From Lysobacterales bacterium (lineage in GTDB: Bacteria > Pseudomonadota > Gammaproteobacteria > Xanthomonadales > Ahniellaceae): a stretch of 64,000 nucleotides of DNA. The stretch's first letter is position 1; the number at the start of each line of letters is the position of its first letter. Both the position numbers and the translations under genes were made by a program. The notes below the pieces were generated by a model. It saw only the letters and a program-made list of their open reading frames with translations. It made no database searches and was not told the origin of the DNA. Where the stretch lies: contig JADKHK010000003.1 in assembly GCA_016721845.1 (NCBI GenBank), positions 1 through 64,000 of the forward strand, in the 5' to 3' direction. Positions 11,530 through 21,769 of the stretch are shown piece after piece.

Positions 11530-12314
11530 TTAAGAACAGGGATCGCAATTCAAGCGAATTGCACGGTCGAGTGGGAGCACAGCCATGTAATGACGAAGCT
11601 GCTTGATGTCATGAGGCGTCGGAGCGTGTTGCTTGCATTCCACGATGACGGCTCGTCCCTCCCTATCTATCAGGAGCACGTCGAGGCGAGTTTTGTCTTT
11701 GAACACACGCTCTCTGATTTTCGAGTTTGGATGGGGAAGAAGTCCGTCCTCGAGTCGGTTCGGGTAGTTCGCTATGAAATCTGACAACGCGCTCTCGTAT
11801 CGAAAGCTGCCGAGAAGGTTGACCCAGTTCGACTGGTCATTCATTTGTCCTTTCACGTCGTCTAACGACATTGACTTGACGCGCGACACTGTTGGTCGAA
11901 GCTCGCCATTTGAAAGGGTTTTCCCTGTGGGTAGCTGGACTACCAAGTCTGCGTTATCAGGGCCAACGGTGAGATCCCAGCGAACGAGAATGCGCCGACC
12001 CATTTCGCCATCAGGAAGGCCAGGCCCCTTCGGCACAATGGCGCCCAATGTTCATCCCGACTTCGCCCAGCCGTAATTTTGCCCCAGTCGGCCAATTCGG
12101 TGTCCACGCAACCCAACAACCACGGGAGTCGCCAAGCTGCATCGCCTTCAGGGCATTGCGCGCGGCACTCCACCCTTTCCGCCTTCGGACTTTCATCCAG
12201 CTTGTAGCCCCAGTCCGCAGCCCAGCCATTGGCAACGCATTGATTTTTGTACCAACGTTGCCACATGCCGGGATATACGTCTTCTTGGCAAGCAACCTTC
12301 CATAGAATCGTCAT
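11530..12314 (-). pseudogene. NucS/DUF91-like PD-(D/E)XK nuclease-like protein, frameshifted
   Basis: The start at 12314 (MTILWKVACQEDVYPGMWQR) follows GAGGA. The C-terminal 170 residues are in one frame and contain 'TRLDVLLIDREGRAVIVECK' followed by 'QLRHYM', a restriction-endonuclease-like D...ExK site as in NucS/DUF91 nucleases. Between about 12180 and 12040 the reading hops through three frames, giving 'KGWSAARNALKAM', then 'VVVGLRGHRIGRLG', then 'GEMGRRILVRWDL'. This looks like one continuous N-terminal domain. The function is probably DNA cleavage or mismatch or defence related, but the substrate is unknown. It stands alone, facing away from the TPR gene. Confidence 0.55.
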
Positions 12315-12479
12315 GCTTCCTCTGTGATCAATAGATCGAAAGCGCAGCATCTTCGATCCTGACCGAGCAAATCGGCGCGATCAAGGCCGAAGGAGGCTTA
12401 AAGCGCGCGCTACTGTATTAGCTGGGCAACCTTCGCGCGGTGGCGCTCACCATCCCTAGCGGCGAGGATTGGGGGAAAG

Positions 12480-14143
12480 ATGAGCTGGAAAGATGTACAG
12501 ACATTGCGCAAGCAGGGGGACGTGCCGGCCGCGAAACGATTGGCCTACGAGCTTTTAGAAAAGGACCCCAAGGATTTTCGAGTTCGGTCCCAACTGGAGT
12601 GGGCAATCTACGACGGGATCAAGCCGACTCTGAAAAAGGCACAGCTCGCGATCAAGGAAGACAAGCGTCCACAGCAGGGAGACATTCGGAAGATCGATGA
12701 GGCATTGATCAGGTTCACCAAGATTCACCAGACGGCGAGGCATGGCGTGTTCCGTGCTGCTTAGTCAGCTCTGTCGAGTTGCGCCGGAATTTCCGAGTTC
12801 GCCGCGTTTGCGGAATGGGTGGGCGTAGGGGACCTACGCGAAGACTGGCAACCTCATGAGTTCGAGGGCGGCCAGTATCCTGCCCTCGTTGTTCTTGTCG
12901 CTCGAGCACTCGCGAAATGGGCCAAGGGACGCGCAGATGCAACCAAAGGAGCGTCTTGAGCAGGTGTTGAACTGGCTGGACGCGAGCCGGCCAGCGCATC
13001 GGGCGACGACCAGTTATGGCTGGAGTGGGACAGCGCCGGGATCCTTCGACGATTGGGGCGGCACGCGGAGGCCGCCAAAGTTCTATCGACAGTCATTAAG
13101 GCGAAACGCAACGAATTTTGGGTCTGGGCCGAAGCCGGAAGGCTGCATGTGCATGACGATCCAGATCTCGCGCTCGCATGCTTTTGTCGTGCACTCGAGT
13201 GCCCCACCGATGCGGAATTCGTAGTCAAGGTCCGTAGAGAGCTTGCAGAGCTCCTGGCGGAGCGATGTGAGTATGCTCAAGCCAGCATCGAGATAACCAC
13301 CGCGGCCGCAGCGCGTGTAGCGCAAGGCTGGGGTCTGGGAAAGGAGCTTGAGGCCCTGATGGGCGAAAGCTGGTACGAGCAGGAACCGAAAGGTGCCGAG
13401 GAGCCGAAGCGATACTACGCGCAGCACTCTGGCGAGGCCCTGACTCTGTGCTTCGACCACGTGGAAACACGGCCGGCCAACTACCTCGGCTTGTTTGTGC
13501 CTCCGCCCAGTACCTCGAAGCCGGATCGAAAGCCGCGCCCAAAACCGCGCTTTGCGATCATGAACTCAGACGGCGAATCGCTGAGCATTCTCGGGCCGCA
13601 CTCACGCAAGACGAAATGGAAACCAGGCGAGCCCCTGTCCTTGATAACAGGACGCATGAACAACCACCCGCACGAAGTGGTCATCCAGATCCTGCCGCGC
13701 GCTGACGGACAGAGCTGGGACCGAACGTTACCCGGCGTCGGGGTCGTGACTCGAGCCTTATCTTCCGCATCGTCAATGCACGTGTTTGCTGGAAAGGAAA
13801 TCAGCGACATCACTGTCGACCGCGATGTCTGCCCTTCTGAGCCCATCGCCGTGGGGACGGAGTTCAGCTGCAGCTAACCCGCAATGGGATTAGTGGTCGG
13901 TACGAGGGCCATGCGGTTCAACCGGGGCCGTTCCCGGCAGGGGACGTGGAGTCAGGTGCAGGGGCGTTTGAAGCGGTCAAAGACGGCGCCTTTGCCTTCG
14001 TGGAGGATGCGTTCGTCTCGCCGCCGATCTTGAAGACCGTTTCACCGGACGTCGTAGAAGTCTCCGCGATCTGTATTTATTCCTGGAATGACAAGAAGAA
14101 AGAATTCAGCTGGCGCGCCATACGCATCGATGCTGTGACTTAG
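12480..14143 (+). pseudogene. TPR-repeat protein with C-terminal OB/cold-shock-like domain, frameshifted
   Basis: The start ATG 12480 (MSWKDVQTLRKQGDVPAAK) follows GGGGGAAAG. The first 95 residues look like TPR helices. The frame then shifts near 12765 and again near 13050, and 'LGRHAEAAKVLSTVIKAKR' with 'DPDLALACFCRAL' continue as tetratricopeptide repeats. From about 13500 a basic Pro-rich linker (KPDRKPRPKPR) leads to a beta-rich region. After a further shift near 13870 the end reads 'DGAFAFVEDAFVSPPIL' and 'NDKKKEFSWRAIRID', reminiscent of an S1/cold-shock OB fold. I do not recognise a named family with confidence. TPR-plus-OB proteins are known in some bacterial conflict loci. It converges with, and overlaps by 4 bp, the helicase gene to its right. 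Confidence 0.5.
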
Positions 14144-17015
14144 ATTCTCTTGAGCGCCCGTCCAAAGGCATCAACAAGAGAATGATCGCCGGGTGGCTTT
14201 CCGACCCAGTTCGAACTCTTGATTCGGCCCCTACCGTCGCTGTAAATGGCCACCTGGGCCTGAGTCTTAGGGTTCGAAAGAGTGATGCGAAGATTCCAAG
14301 ACTCCTCCACGACACTCATCACTTCCAATCCCTCGGCATTTACAGCTGCCCGAAACACTGGAAAGAACTCGTTGAAGACTTCCCTGGCGAACTTCCCCAG
14401 CGCGGGATCGGGCGCGTTGTCATGGAGAAACCGACGGCCAATAAGGGGGGAAAGACGTGCGGCGATCGCCACTCCAAAGGTCAGATCGAGGAATCGGATA
14501 ACGCTACCCACCACGCCCCTCCGTTGTAGGAGATGTTCACTCTCGCTGAGCCCATCCGTCCGAAACGTGCACCGCTTCCTGGTACGCATGGTGATCAATG
14601 CCATCCACCTTGAAATCGGCGGATTCGCCCTGAGAGCTCAATTACCGCAGCGTCGAGGCGTTCGACAAGTCTTGCTTCTCGCATTCGTCACCATTCGGTC
14701 GAGGCACTTGAGCAGGATCTGCAGGCTCTTCGATGTCGCTCCAAGGAGTGAACCTCGGAGCACCAAGCAGGTGAAGCTTCCCCTTGGCGCGGGTGATCGC
14801 CGTGTAAATCCAGCGAAAGTACGCCTCACTGGACATGCTCATGCCGCCCATCCTGCAGCTTACGAACGCACTCTCCCACTCGCTACCTTGGGCCTTATGG
14901 CAGGTCAGGGCATATCCAAATTTGACTCGGAGGGCGTTGAAATAAGCGTCTGCCCGAAGCGCGTCCCGCAGCAACTTTCCATGCCTCGACAAGCCCGGGT
15001 TACGTATCCTGAAATCAATGTAAAGCGCCTTGCTTTCGTCCGGAACTCAGATTCGCTGATCGTTGTACGCAAGGGTTTCGATGATCTTCACTCTCGCGTA
15101 GTAAGCGGTTCCGCTCGAGTCGCGGTACCCGATCCGCATGTCACCGGAACGCAAGCTTGATGTCGATCTCGGTGACGGCCCGGTATCCGGGTTCTTTGAC
15201 TTCAATCGGACGGTACGAATCTCGGGCTCCGAGCCAACCTCCGTGACATAGACAAGGTCACCGTTGTTGAGGGCGATCCCATCGAGAACGCAGTTGGTGA
15301 CCACGACAAGCTTGTCACCCGCGTACGCGAAGCTATCGGGGAAAAGTCGACTTCGGACAAGTTCATTGAGCGACGCGACATCTGCGTTAGACCACGCGAT
15401 GATCATTTACGTTGTCGCTGACCCTGCTCACTCGCTTCCAGTTATCTTGAAACAGGATCTGGTTGTCGCGCAGGGGTGAACGTCCGAACTTTCCTCGGGA
15501 TGCAATCCGGCTGAAAATCTCGTAGTTGAACCCCTGACGTCGCTGGCAGAACGCAATATTCCACTGCCCGATTCTTGCCGAACTACTTGCGTGAGTTCAT
15601 AGCTGGGCGGCTGATGGACGCCAAACGTCTTGCTGAGGTAACTTGGATTGAGGGCCGGGGAAAATGGCATGCCTATTGGCGGCAGCTGCGCGGGGTCACC
15701 AATGAATATCAGCTTCTTGTCGTGATCGTTGTGGTCCAGGTTGATGTACTTGAACAGATCACTTAGTAGCCGCCCGGTTCCAAACCGGAAGAACTCTCCT
15801 TCCGAATAGACGTCGGACACCATCGATGACTCGTCCACGATGTACACCGTATTGTCGGCATCCTCGTTGACTCTCAACTCTGCATAGAACTTGTAAGTCT
15901 CAGACCCGTCCAGGCCTTCGACCTTGTACTCCTTGACATCGTTTGTTGAGTAGATCTTCTTGTGGATGGTCGTGGCCACCCGGCCTGACTTCTGCGTCAG
16001 GACCCTTGCAGCCTTTCCAGTCGGCGCGGCGAGAACGCATTTTCGTCCCGTTGCGGAAAGGAAGTTGGACATCCACTTCCCGCGGCGAACGTCGCTCCGG
16101 TTCCGGCATAACCGTTCATCAGGAAAACGCCGCCTCGAATCCTCAGAAGGCCTGAAGCTCTGCAACGAGATCGGATTGGTCAGCTGTCAGCTGATCGTCA
16201 AGAAAGCATCTGCCAGGGTTATGTGTGGTGTCCACTCCGCACTTGTCTGCCTAGCGGCCTCGTGCGCACGAATTGCAAGCGCGTCATAGTCAACTTGCTT
16301 GGCCTGGTTCAGAGCAGCAGTCTCGCGGAGGCGCGCATCAAAGCTTGCCTTGAGCCGATCAACTTCCCGGCTCTGCTCCTCGGCGAGGGCGAAGGACGCG
16401 TCGGCATCCCGACTTCGCTCTTCGAGGAGGCACCGGGCCTTTTCTTCCTCTTCCCTGAGAGATTCGATGAGCGCGGTGTTGACGGCGCTAGATTCCCGCT
16501 CTTTGTCCAGCAGAGCTTTCAGGCGGTCAATTTCAATCCTGAGCGTGCGTTCCTCGTCGTGCCAGTCGCGCGAGGCGATGGGCGGGCCAGGCGGAAGTCG
16601 GGCCGGGGTTTCCGAAGTGCTCGGTGGTACCAGATACGGAAACTCTCGTGCCGGAGCGGAGCGCATCGACAACGTCACTTCAGAAAACTCTGCTTAGCTC
16701 ATGCGCCGCATCGTTGCCCTTCACCCGCAAGTGGTGAAGCAGACGGACGACCTTGGTGTCCATCTGGATTCGAGGAGCGACCGCCGCGATAAGGTCGGCG
16801 AAAATCATTTCTCGACCGGACGTGAGCCCGACCTGTGCTGCAAGGGACCTGACCAAGTGTTCCGCCAGTTGGCGGAGCTTAACGAGGGTCGAGTTTGGGT
16901 CCTTTGAGAACGTATTCTCCGGCGAGGCGGCGATTTCCAGTAGAGGGGGATCGTGCCCGACGAGTAACCCCAGTTCGGCGAGAAGGTCTTCCCCATCTGT
17001 CGTTCCACAGGTCAT
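14140..17015 (-). pseudogene. DUF4145-like/coiled-coil/RecD-like superfamily 1 helicase, frameshifted
   Basis: I read this as one gene of about 950 codons in several frames. Residues 1-110 (17015-16680) resemble a DUF4145 helical domain, ending 'LRVKGNDAAHE' as in the N-termini of some HsdR-type and helicase proteins. Next comes a long Glu/Arg-rich coiled coil (16640-16190). The helicase core follows: Walker A region 'GVFLMNGYAGTGATF' (about 16130-16085) with Ala where Lys is expected, 'LAAPTGKAARVL', Walker B 'VYIVDESSMVSD', 'FIGDPAQLPPIG', an insert at 15406-15047, and the C-terminal motif 'TCHKAQGSEWE' with 'YTAITRAKGKLHLLG' (14960-14760). A C-terminal domain ends at 14140. The role is DNA unwinding, probably in defence or repair. 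The start at ATG 17015 is tentative. Confidence 0.6.
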
Positions 17016-17308
17016 GGCTTGGGTCCCCGGTACGGAGAGTGTAGTCCCCTCGCAATGTCTTTTAGCGACTGGTCTGACCTGCCGGCTCTCATCGGCATGT
17101 GTCAGCCAGCGCCTCAAAAATCTACGCCTCATATGCGCCTCCGTACAAGGTCGGCTTGAACCCTGTTCGGCGAGCTTCTGAACACCCGCGGTGGTCCGCC
17201 AACGAATCAAACCGGGCGGTCGATATCGGAACGACGATCAATCTTGCGCCGCGCACTTACGTCACCGACACGCCGGCCCAGAATTTTCCTCTCATCATGT
17301 CCGTGTGC

Positions 17309-17872
17309 CTACATCGCGCTTCGCTCCGCCGCTGCCTGCAATCGCTCAAGCACTTCGCGAGTCCGGTCTGCGTCCAAATGAGCGTCGTCGGGGATGTAGC
17401 GCCGCACTTGCATCTCGCCCACGATGCCGGCGAAGTCGGCTGCACGGCACATAACCAGGCGGCGGACAGCGTTGACGTGTTCGAGGCGCGAATCGCGCTG
17501 GGTCTGATGGGCGATCCATTGCCAGAACGCGTCCGTCAGTTGGTGCGGGCGCAGCCGGTATTCGGGCTGGTTCGGCGTCTGTGTTCCTGGCGCAATGCGT
17601 GCCGAAATCGCCAGCAAGAGGTGGCGGCAGCGCGCAGCTAATTCGGCACGCTCGACGGGAATGCGCGTACGAACCTCGGCAAGGTCTCTCGTGGTCTTCT
17701 GCGCAACGGTGTAGAGCGCGTCGAGCGCGAGGTCGTTGTACGGATTGGGGAGGCGAGGCTTCATCGGCGCGACGGTATCGCCGTCGAGTCTCAGCGGTTG
17801 GGCAATACCCCACCTTTTCGCCCACGAGCTAGATCCGATCTTTCGGCTGCTCACGCGCTGAGACAAAGCCAT
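17309..17872 (-). CDS. Hypothetical protein
   Basis: This is a 187-residue protein with no domain I recognise. It is mostly helical, rich in Arg and Ala, with an 'NPYNDLALDALYTVAQKTTR' segment near residue 43. ATG 17872 is preferred because AAGGA lies five bases before it; an internal ATG at 17764 has no such site. It is divergent from the polyvalent-protein gene, and the two start regions nearly touch, so they must share a very short or overlapping control region. About 290 bases to its left (17016-17308) hold no gene I can support. Confidence 0.5.
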   Translation of the reverse strand: MALSQRVSSRKIGSSSWAKRWGIAQPLRLDGDTVAPMKPRLPNPYNDLALDALYTVAQKTTRDLAEVRTRIPVERAELAARCRHLLLAISARIAPGTQTPNQPEYRLRPHQLTDAFWQWIAHQTQRDSRLEHVNAVRRLVMCRAADFAGIVGEMQVRRYIPDDAHLDADRTREVLERLQAAAERSAM

Positions 17873-17885
17873 GCATCCTTGGCGC

Positions 17886-19526
17886 ATGGCGACTTCCTAC
17901 AACACGTGGACCCTGCGCATTGAAGGCACCGCCTACGCCTTGTCGATGCGACGCATTTACGAGCACGTGGTGTACCGGCAGGTTTGGCCGTTCCCGGCCG
18001 ACATCGACGGCACACGGGATCCGACTGCCGTCATCGACGTGGTGCGCTTAGAACTCGGTCAGGAATATCTGGCCGGCTTCACGCTCGCAGAGTTGCAGGG
18101 CGAAGACTCGCCGGACGTGATGCGTCGATCGCTGACCGAATGTCTTGCGAAGACTCCGACACTTCAGACGTGGATCGACGGCGTCCGTGGCCGGCTCCAA
18201 GAACGACGGGCGCGGCGCGGTTTGCGCAACCGGCCGGAGCGTTTTCTGCCGACCGATACGGATGCGCCGTTCCGGTTGCTCAGCCTGCGTTCGGCATTGC
18301 TCGACTGGTTGCACGCGCACCGCAACGACGTGATGCCGCCCGCGCAGTGGGCGGGTCGTCTGCGCAACCTGCCTGGCCTGCGCCGAGATGAAGTCGAGTG
18401 GCTACGGCTCGACGATCTCCTAGCGGCTTTCCCAAAGAGCGCACGAATCCGTGGCAACGAGCTGCTCGCGGGAATCGATGCGCGATCGTTACGGCTGAGC
18501 GTGATTCCAGTGACGGTGCAAGGTAACGCCCAGCTCGACCTGAGGCCGGTCGATTCCATCTATTGGCCGCGATTGCCGCGGGCGCGGTCGCGACGCCTGA
18601 AGCAGGTGGTCGAGGTCTTGCGCGATCCGTTCCTCGGCTATTCGATGGAACGTCGATGCTGGGACGACCTATTCGGCGCGATGGAGATCTGGATGATCTA
18701 CGACCATCGCGGTGAACTGATCCGCACCCGCGCCGCGCCGCGCGGTCACTTCCTGAGCCGTGACCAGGCGCTCAAGGCAGCGCAACGCCATGCCGGCGAG
18801 ATTTACCCGAAGCTGTCGACGATGGGACGTTGGTCACACCATCGTCTGACCGGCGGTGCGCGGTATCGCGAATGGCTGGTCACGTTGCCGTGGTTTGCAG
18901 CGAGCTACTTCACATCGCACTTCCCGCACCGGAACATCCTGCTGCATGTGCGCGGTGACCTGCGGGAGGGGTTGCAGGGTGAGCGCGTGCTGTTCCTTCA
19001 GGAAATCCAGAGCGACTGGGCGCAAACGGCGCGCCGTAATCTCAAGGACGGCGACGCGTCGACACTGGTACCGCCCTGGCTCGACGAATGGCCAGCGTTG
19101 GCCCTCAAGTTGATGCTCATGCATGCCGTGGACCAGGGGTTCGAGGCGATCGCGTGGACCACCGGACGTGAGCAGGCAAAACGCTGGGACAAATTGGGCG
19201 AACGCGGCCTGCGCGAACTGTACGATCGCACGATTCCGCGAGAAGCCTCCCGACTTCTGAAGCCTTTGGGTGCCGCAGTCACGGACATCGCCTTTTACCG
19301 GCCGATGAACTTCGCCATCGAACCGACGGACGATGGCTATGTCGTTCTGGATGCGGGCGGCGAGGTGGCGGCCGAGTGCAAGCAGTGGAGCGAAGTCGCC
19401 GCCGCGATCCCCTGCGGCGCTGTCGAGGACGCGCTCACCATGCCCGGCATCCGCATCGATGCGGCGCTGAAGTCGGCGATCGCGAAGCATGGGCTACATG
19501 CATGGGGCAATGCCTTGGGTTGGTGA
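17886..19526 (+). CDS. Phage/plasmid-type polyvalent-protein-like protein
   Basis: This is an intact protein of 546 residues. The C-terminal half carries a pattern typical of domains found in large phage and plasmid polyvalent proteins: 'YREWLVTLPWFAASYFTSHF' (about residues 325-345), then 'NILLHVRGDLR', 'VLFLQEIQSDWAQTARR', a conserved 'PPWLDEWPALALKLM', and 'AIAWTTGREQAKRW'. The N-terminal half is not recognised. Polyvalent proteins are thought to be injected or transferred with mobile DNA; no enzymatic role is assigned for this domain. An alternative ATG lies 15 bases upstream (17871); neither has a strong ribosome binding site. The gene supports a mobile-element origin for this part of the island. 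Confidence 0.6.
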   Translation: MATSYNTWTLRIEGTAYALSMRRIYEHVVYRQVWPFPADIDGTRDPTAVIDVVRLELGQEYLAGFTLAELQGEDSPDVMRRSLTECLAKTPTLQTWIDGVRGRLQERRARRGLRNRPERFLPTDTDAPFRLLSLRSALLDWLHAHRNDVMPPAQWAGRLRNLPGLRRDEVEWLRLDDLLAAFPKSARIRGNELLAGIDARSLRLSVIPVTVQGNAQLDLRPVDSIYWPRLPRARSRRLKQVVEVLRDPFLGYSMERRCWDDLFGAMEIWMIYDHRGELIRTRAAPRGHFLSRDQALKAAQRHAGEIYPKLSTMGRWSHHRLTGGARYREWLVTLPWFAASYFTSHFPHRNILLHVRGDLREGLQGERVLFLQEIQSDWAQTARRNLKDGDASTLVPPWLDEWPALALKLMLMHAVDQGFEAIAWTTGREQAKRWDKLGERGLRELYDRTIPREASRLLKPLGAAVTDIAFYRPMNFAIEPTDDGYVVLDAGGEVAAECKQWSEVAAAIPCGAVEDALTMPGIRIDAALKSAIAKHGLHAWGNALGW

Positions 19527-19680
19527 TGGCCGGGCGCGGCACCGGTCGACGATGGGCCAGTCACGCCCCGGCGTTCCAACGATGAAGATCCGTTGGCGGC
19601 GCTCAGTTGCTTCAGAGTTCGCACGGAGGTCGCTTTCAATCCAATGCAAGAGTTCAGGCACCAAAGCCTTTTCGTTGCGT

Positions 19681-20028
19681 TCATCCCGCTGCCGCAGCCT
19701 CCGTCTGCGGCACCTCGGCAGCCTCTACCCGCAGGAACACGCAGGTCACGCCGCCATTGGTCACCACAACGCTGTATCGCAAATCGCAATTTGCAGCGGC
19801 GAATATCACTGGCAGTTGCTCGTTGCCGAAGCGGCTGGGCAGGAAGACGATGCGCTGGCCGGGCTTGCAGTGTGCGGGCGCTGCCATCTCCTGAGTCTCG
19901 CAATACTCGCCTTGATTGAGCGTCGATGGATCGTCCTGTGAAATCGGACTCACCGAGGCTGGGTTGTTGCAGCCAACGAGGTTCGAGAGGACAGCCGCGG
20001 TCACGATGACGTTGATGATTCGGCTCAT
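19681..20028 (-). CDS. Small putative lipoprotein
   Basis: This is a 115-residue protein starting at ATG 20028. The N-terminus has a signal peptide with a lipobox (AAVLSNLVGC, Cys near residue 20), so it is probably anchored to a membrane. Four further cysteines in the short mature part could form disulfides. No family is recognised. It follows the frameshifted secreted-protein gene by four bases, so both belong to one leftward operon. Confidence 0.6.
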   Translation of the reverse strand: MSRIINVIVTAAVLSNLVGCNNPASVSPISQDDPSTLNQGEYCETQEMAAPAHCKPGQRIVFLPSRFGNEQLPVIFAAANCDLRYSVVVTNGGVTCVFLRVEAAEVPQTEAAAAG

Positions 20029-20032
20029 GGCG

Positions 20033-21332
20033 TCAGTTGTCCTTCGCTTCGCTGGCCGCGGCCAGCGAACCATTGAGCACTTGTCCAACGTCGTCGATCT
20101 TGTGGCGCTTGAATGCGAGTTGGGCTTCCATGCTGAGGCCGCCATCTTCCTTGGGCTCGACCGCGAACCAGAGAATGCCGAGCTTGCGCTAGAAGGCGTT
20201 GAACCTCGCCCCGGAGTCCAGCGCGATCACATTGACCTCGCGCGCGCCGTCTTCTTTGGCGATGGCGATCGGGCCGAACTTGGTCTGAACCCACGTCAGC
20301 GCCCAGAAGTAGTGGGAGTAATTCGGCCGACCATCGGTTTCCCAGATCGAATCCCAAGATCGCCAGCCACTGCACTTGTTCACGAAATCGTTCTGCCGCA
20401 CGCAACCGGTGCCCTGCCCGACCGACTTGCCGTCATCGGACAGAAACAGCCCGACAGTCTTGCCGGTCTCGATATGCAACAGCGCATAGTCCTGAGTGTC
20501 GTCGCGCTTGCCGAAGAGATGGCCCACGGACTTGCCGATCTCCTTGAACGAAACTTCTTCTTGCGGAATCCGCTCGATCAAAACGAATCCGGTTCCGGAT
20601 ACATCGCCGTTCTGGAGCGGGGCGACATTGAAACCGTCGGGGATCGCGAATGCTTTGGCGCCTTTGCCGATCGAATAGCGCGCGATGCTCTCCTTGCGGG
20701 TCACGATCAACCCGTCGCTGACAGGCACCACAGACTCACCGCCTGCGGTCTCGCCACTCACCGCACGAAAGTCGGCTCGATCACCGCGCAGGGCAATCCG
20801 GCCAATTAGGATCGGCTCGAGGTCGCTATTGATGTTGTGGTGCTTGACCAGCAGATCGCCATTGCCGATATCGACGAAGTAGGTCACACGTCCCGTCATC
20901 GGATCGGCACCAAACTGGTTCACCTTGCCGTCGATGTCGATGAAGACCTGCCCGTTCGCGAGGAAGCCATCGCCCTTGCGCTCGAAGCGGGTGAAACGGG
21001 TCGACGCCGTGGGCTCGGCTGCGAGCTGCGAAAAGCGTTGAATCCTGCGCCTGTGCCGGAGGCTGCGCGATCGGTCCTTGCATTGCGCCGGATCCCAGAG
21101 CACGGCGCATCCCCATCGCCTCGCCCATCATGCGAATCTGGGTATCGCCCATGTTCTTGATCATGGCGATCTCCTGCTCGGTGGTCATCGCCGGCATGTG
21201 GGCGTCTTCCCATTGCTCGCGCATGTCTTTCAGCGCGCGCTTCTCGTCCTTGGTCAGCGGCGGATCGATCGCGAGATCCTGGGCGGATACGGCAGATACG
21301 CCAAGCAGCGCGGCGAACAGTATTTTCTTCAT
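20033..21332 (-). pseudogene. Secreted protein of unknown function, frameshifted
   Basis: ATG 21332 follows GGGA at six bases and begins a clear Sec signal peptide (MKKILFAALLGVSAVSA, cleavage before QDL). About 100 residues continue in the first frame, including 'MREQWEDAHMPAMTTEQEIA'. The frame then changes near 21030, and a beta-rich region continues (ANGQVFIDIDGKVNQFG, VTYFVDIGNGDLLVKHHN) to about 20190. A second change leads to the C-terminus 'SLAAASEAKDN'. No named domain was recognised. The protein is probably periplasmic or outer-surface. It heads a two-gene operon with the lipoprotein gene and is divergent from an XRE regulator, with a TAGATAT palindrome between them. Confidence 0.5.
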
Positions 21333-21422
21333 CGACATTCCCAGGTAGTGGTTCCGTTGGTTGTGCCCGCACGCCCGGATCGCAGCGGTGCGATTTTCGG
21401 CGTCTCCGAGCAATCTGGTTTT

Positions 21423-21445
21423 TAGATATCCCAAAATCATATCTA
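21423..21445. promoter_or_regulatory. Inverted repeat TAGATAT-N9-ATATCTA, likely XRE operator
   Basis: A perfect 7-bp inverted repeat with a 9-bp spacer sits in the 143-bp gap between the divergent XRE gene (starts 21476) and the secreted-protein gene (starts 21332). Size, symmetry and position fit an operator bound by the adjacent XRE dimer, which could control both directions. The AT-rich arms also suggest overlap with the promoter. Confidence 0.5.
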
Positions 21446-21475
21446 GGTTGTGGCCGCCATTCGAGACCGGCGGCC

Positions 21476-21769
21476 ATGTCAAAGACGCTTCATCGACCCG
21501 AAACCCAATTGCTGATCGAACTGCTGCGGGATTCCCGGGTGGCGGCCGACCTGACCCAAGCGCAGTTGTCGGAACAACTCGGGCGCGCGCAGTCCTTCGT
21601 CAGCGATGTCGAGCGCGGACAGCGCCGGCTCGATCTGGTGCAATTGCGGGATTGGTGCGCCGCCATCGGATCGACGCTGCCCAAGTTGGTTCGCGACTTC
21701 GAGCAACGCATCGAGGCCGCGGACAAACCCGCGAAGAGCATGCGTCGGCCACCTACTCGGCACCCCTGA
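21476..21769 (+). CDS. XRE-family transcriptional regulator
   Basis: This is a 97-residue protein with an N-terminal Cro/CI helix-turn-helix (about residues 13-68; 'LTQAQLSEQLGRAQSFVSDV' is the recognition region) and a short basic tail. It starts 143 bp from the divergent secreted-protein gene, across a TAGATAT palindrome, so it probably regulates itself and that operon. The frame is intact. Its 3' end meets the 3' end of the HD-domain gene coming from the right. Confidence 0.75.
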   Translation: MSKTLHRPETQLLIELLRDSRVAADLTQAQLSEQLGRAQSFVSDVERGQRRLDLVQLRDWCAAIGSTLPKLVRDFEQRIEAADKPAKSMRRPPTRHP

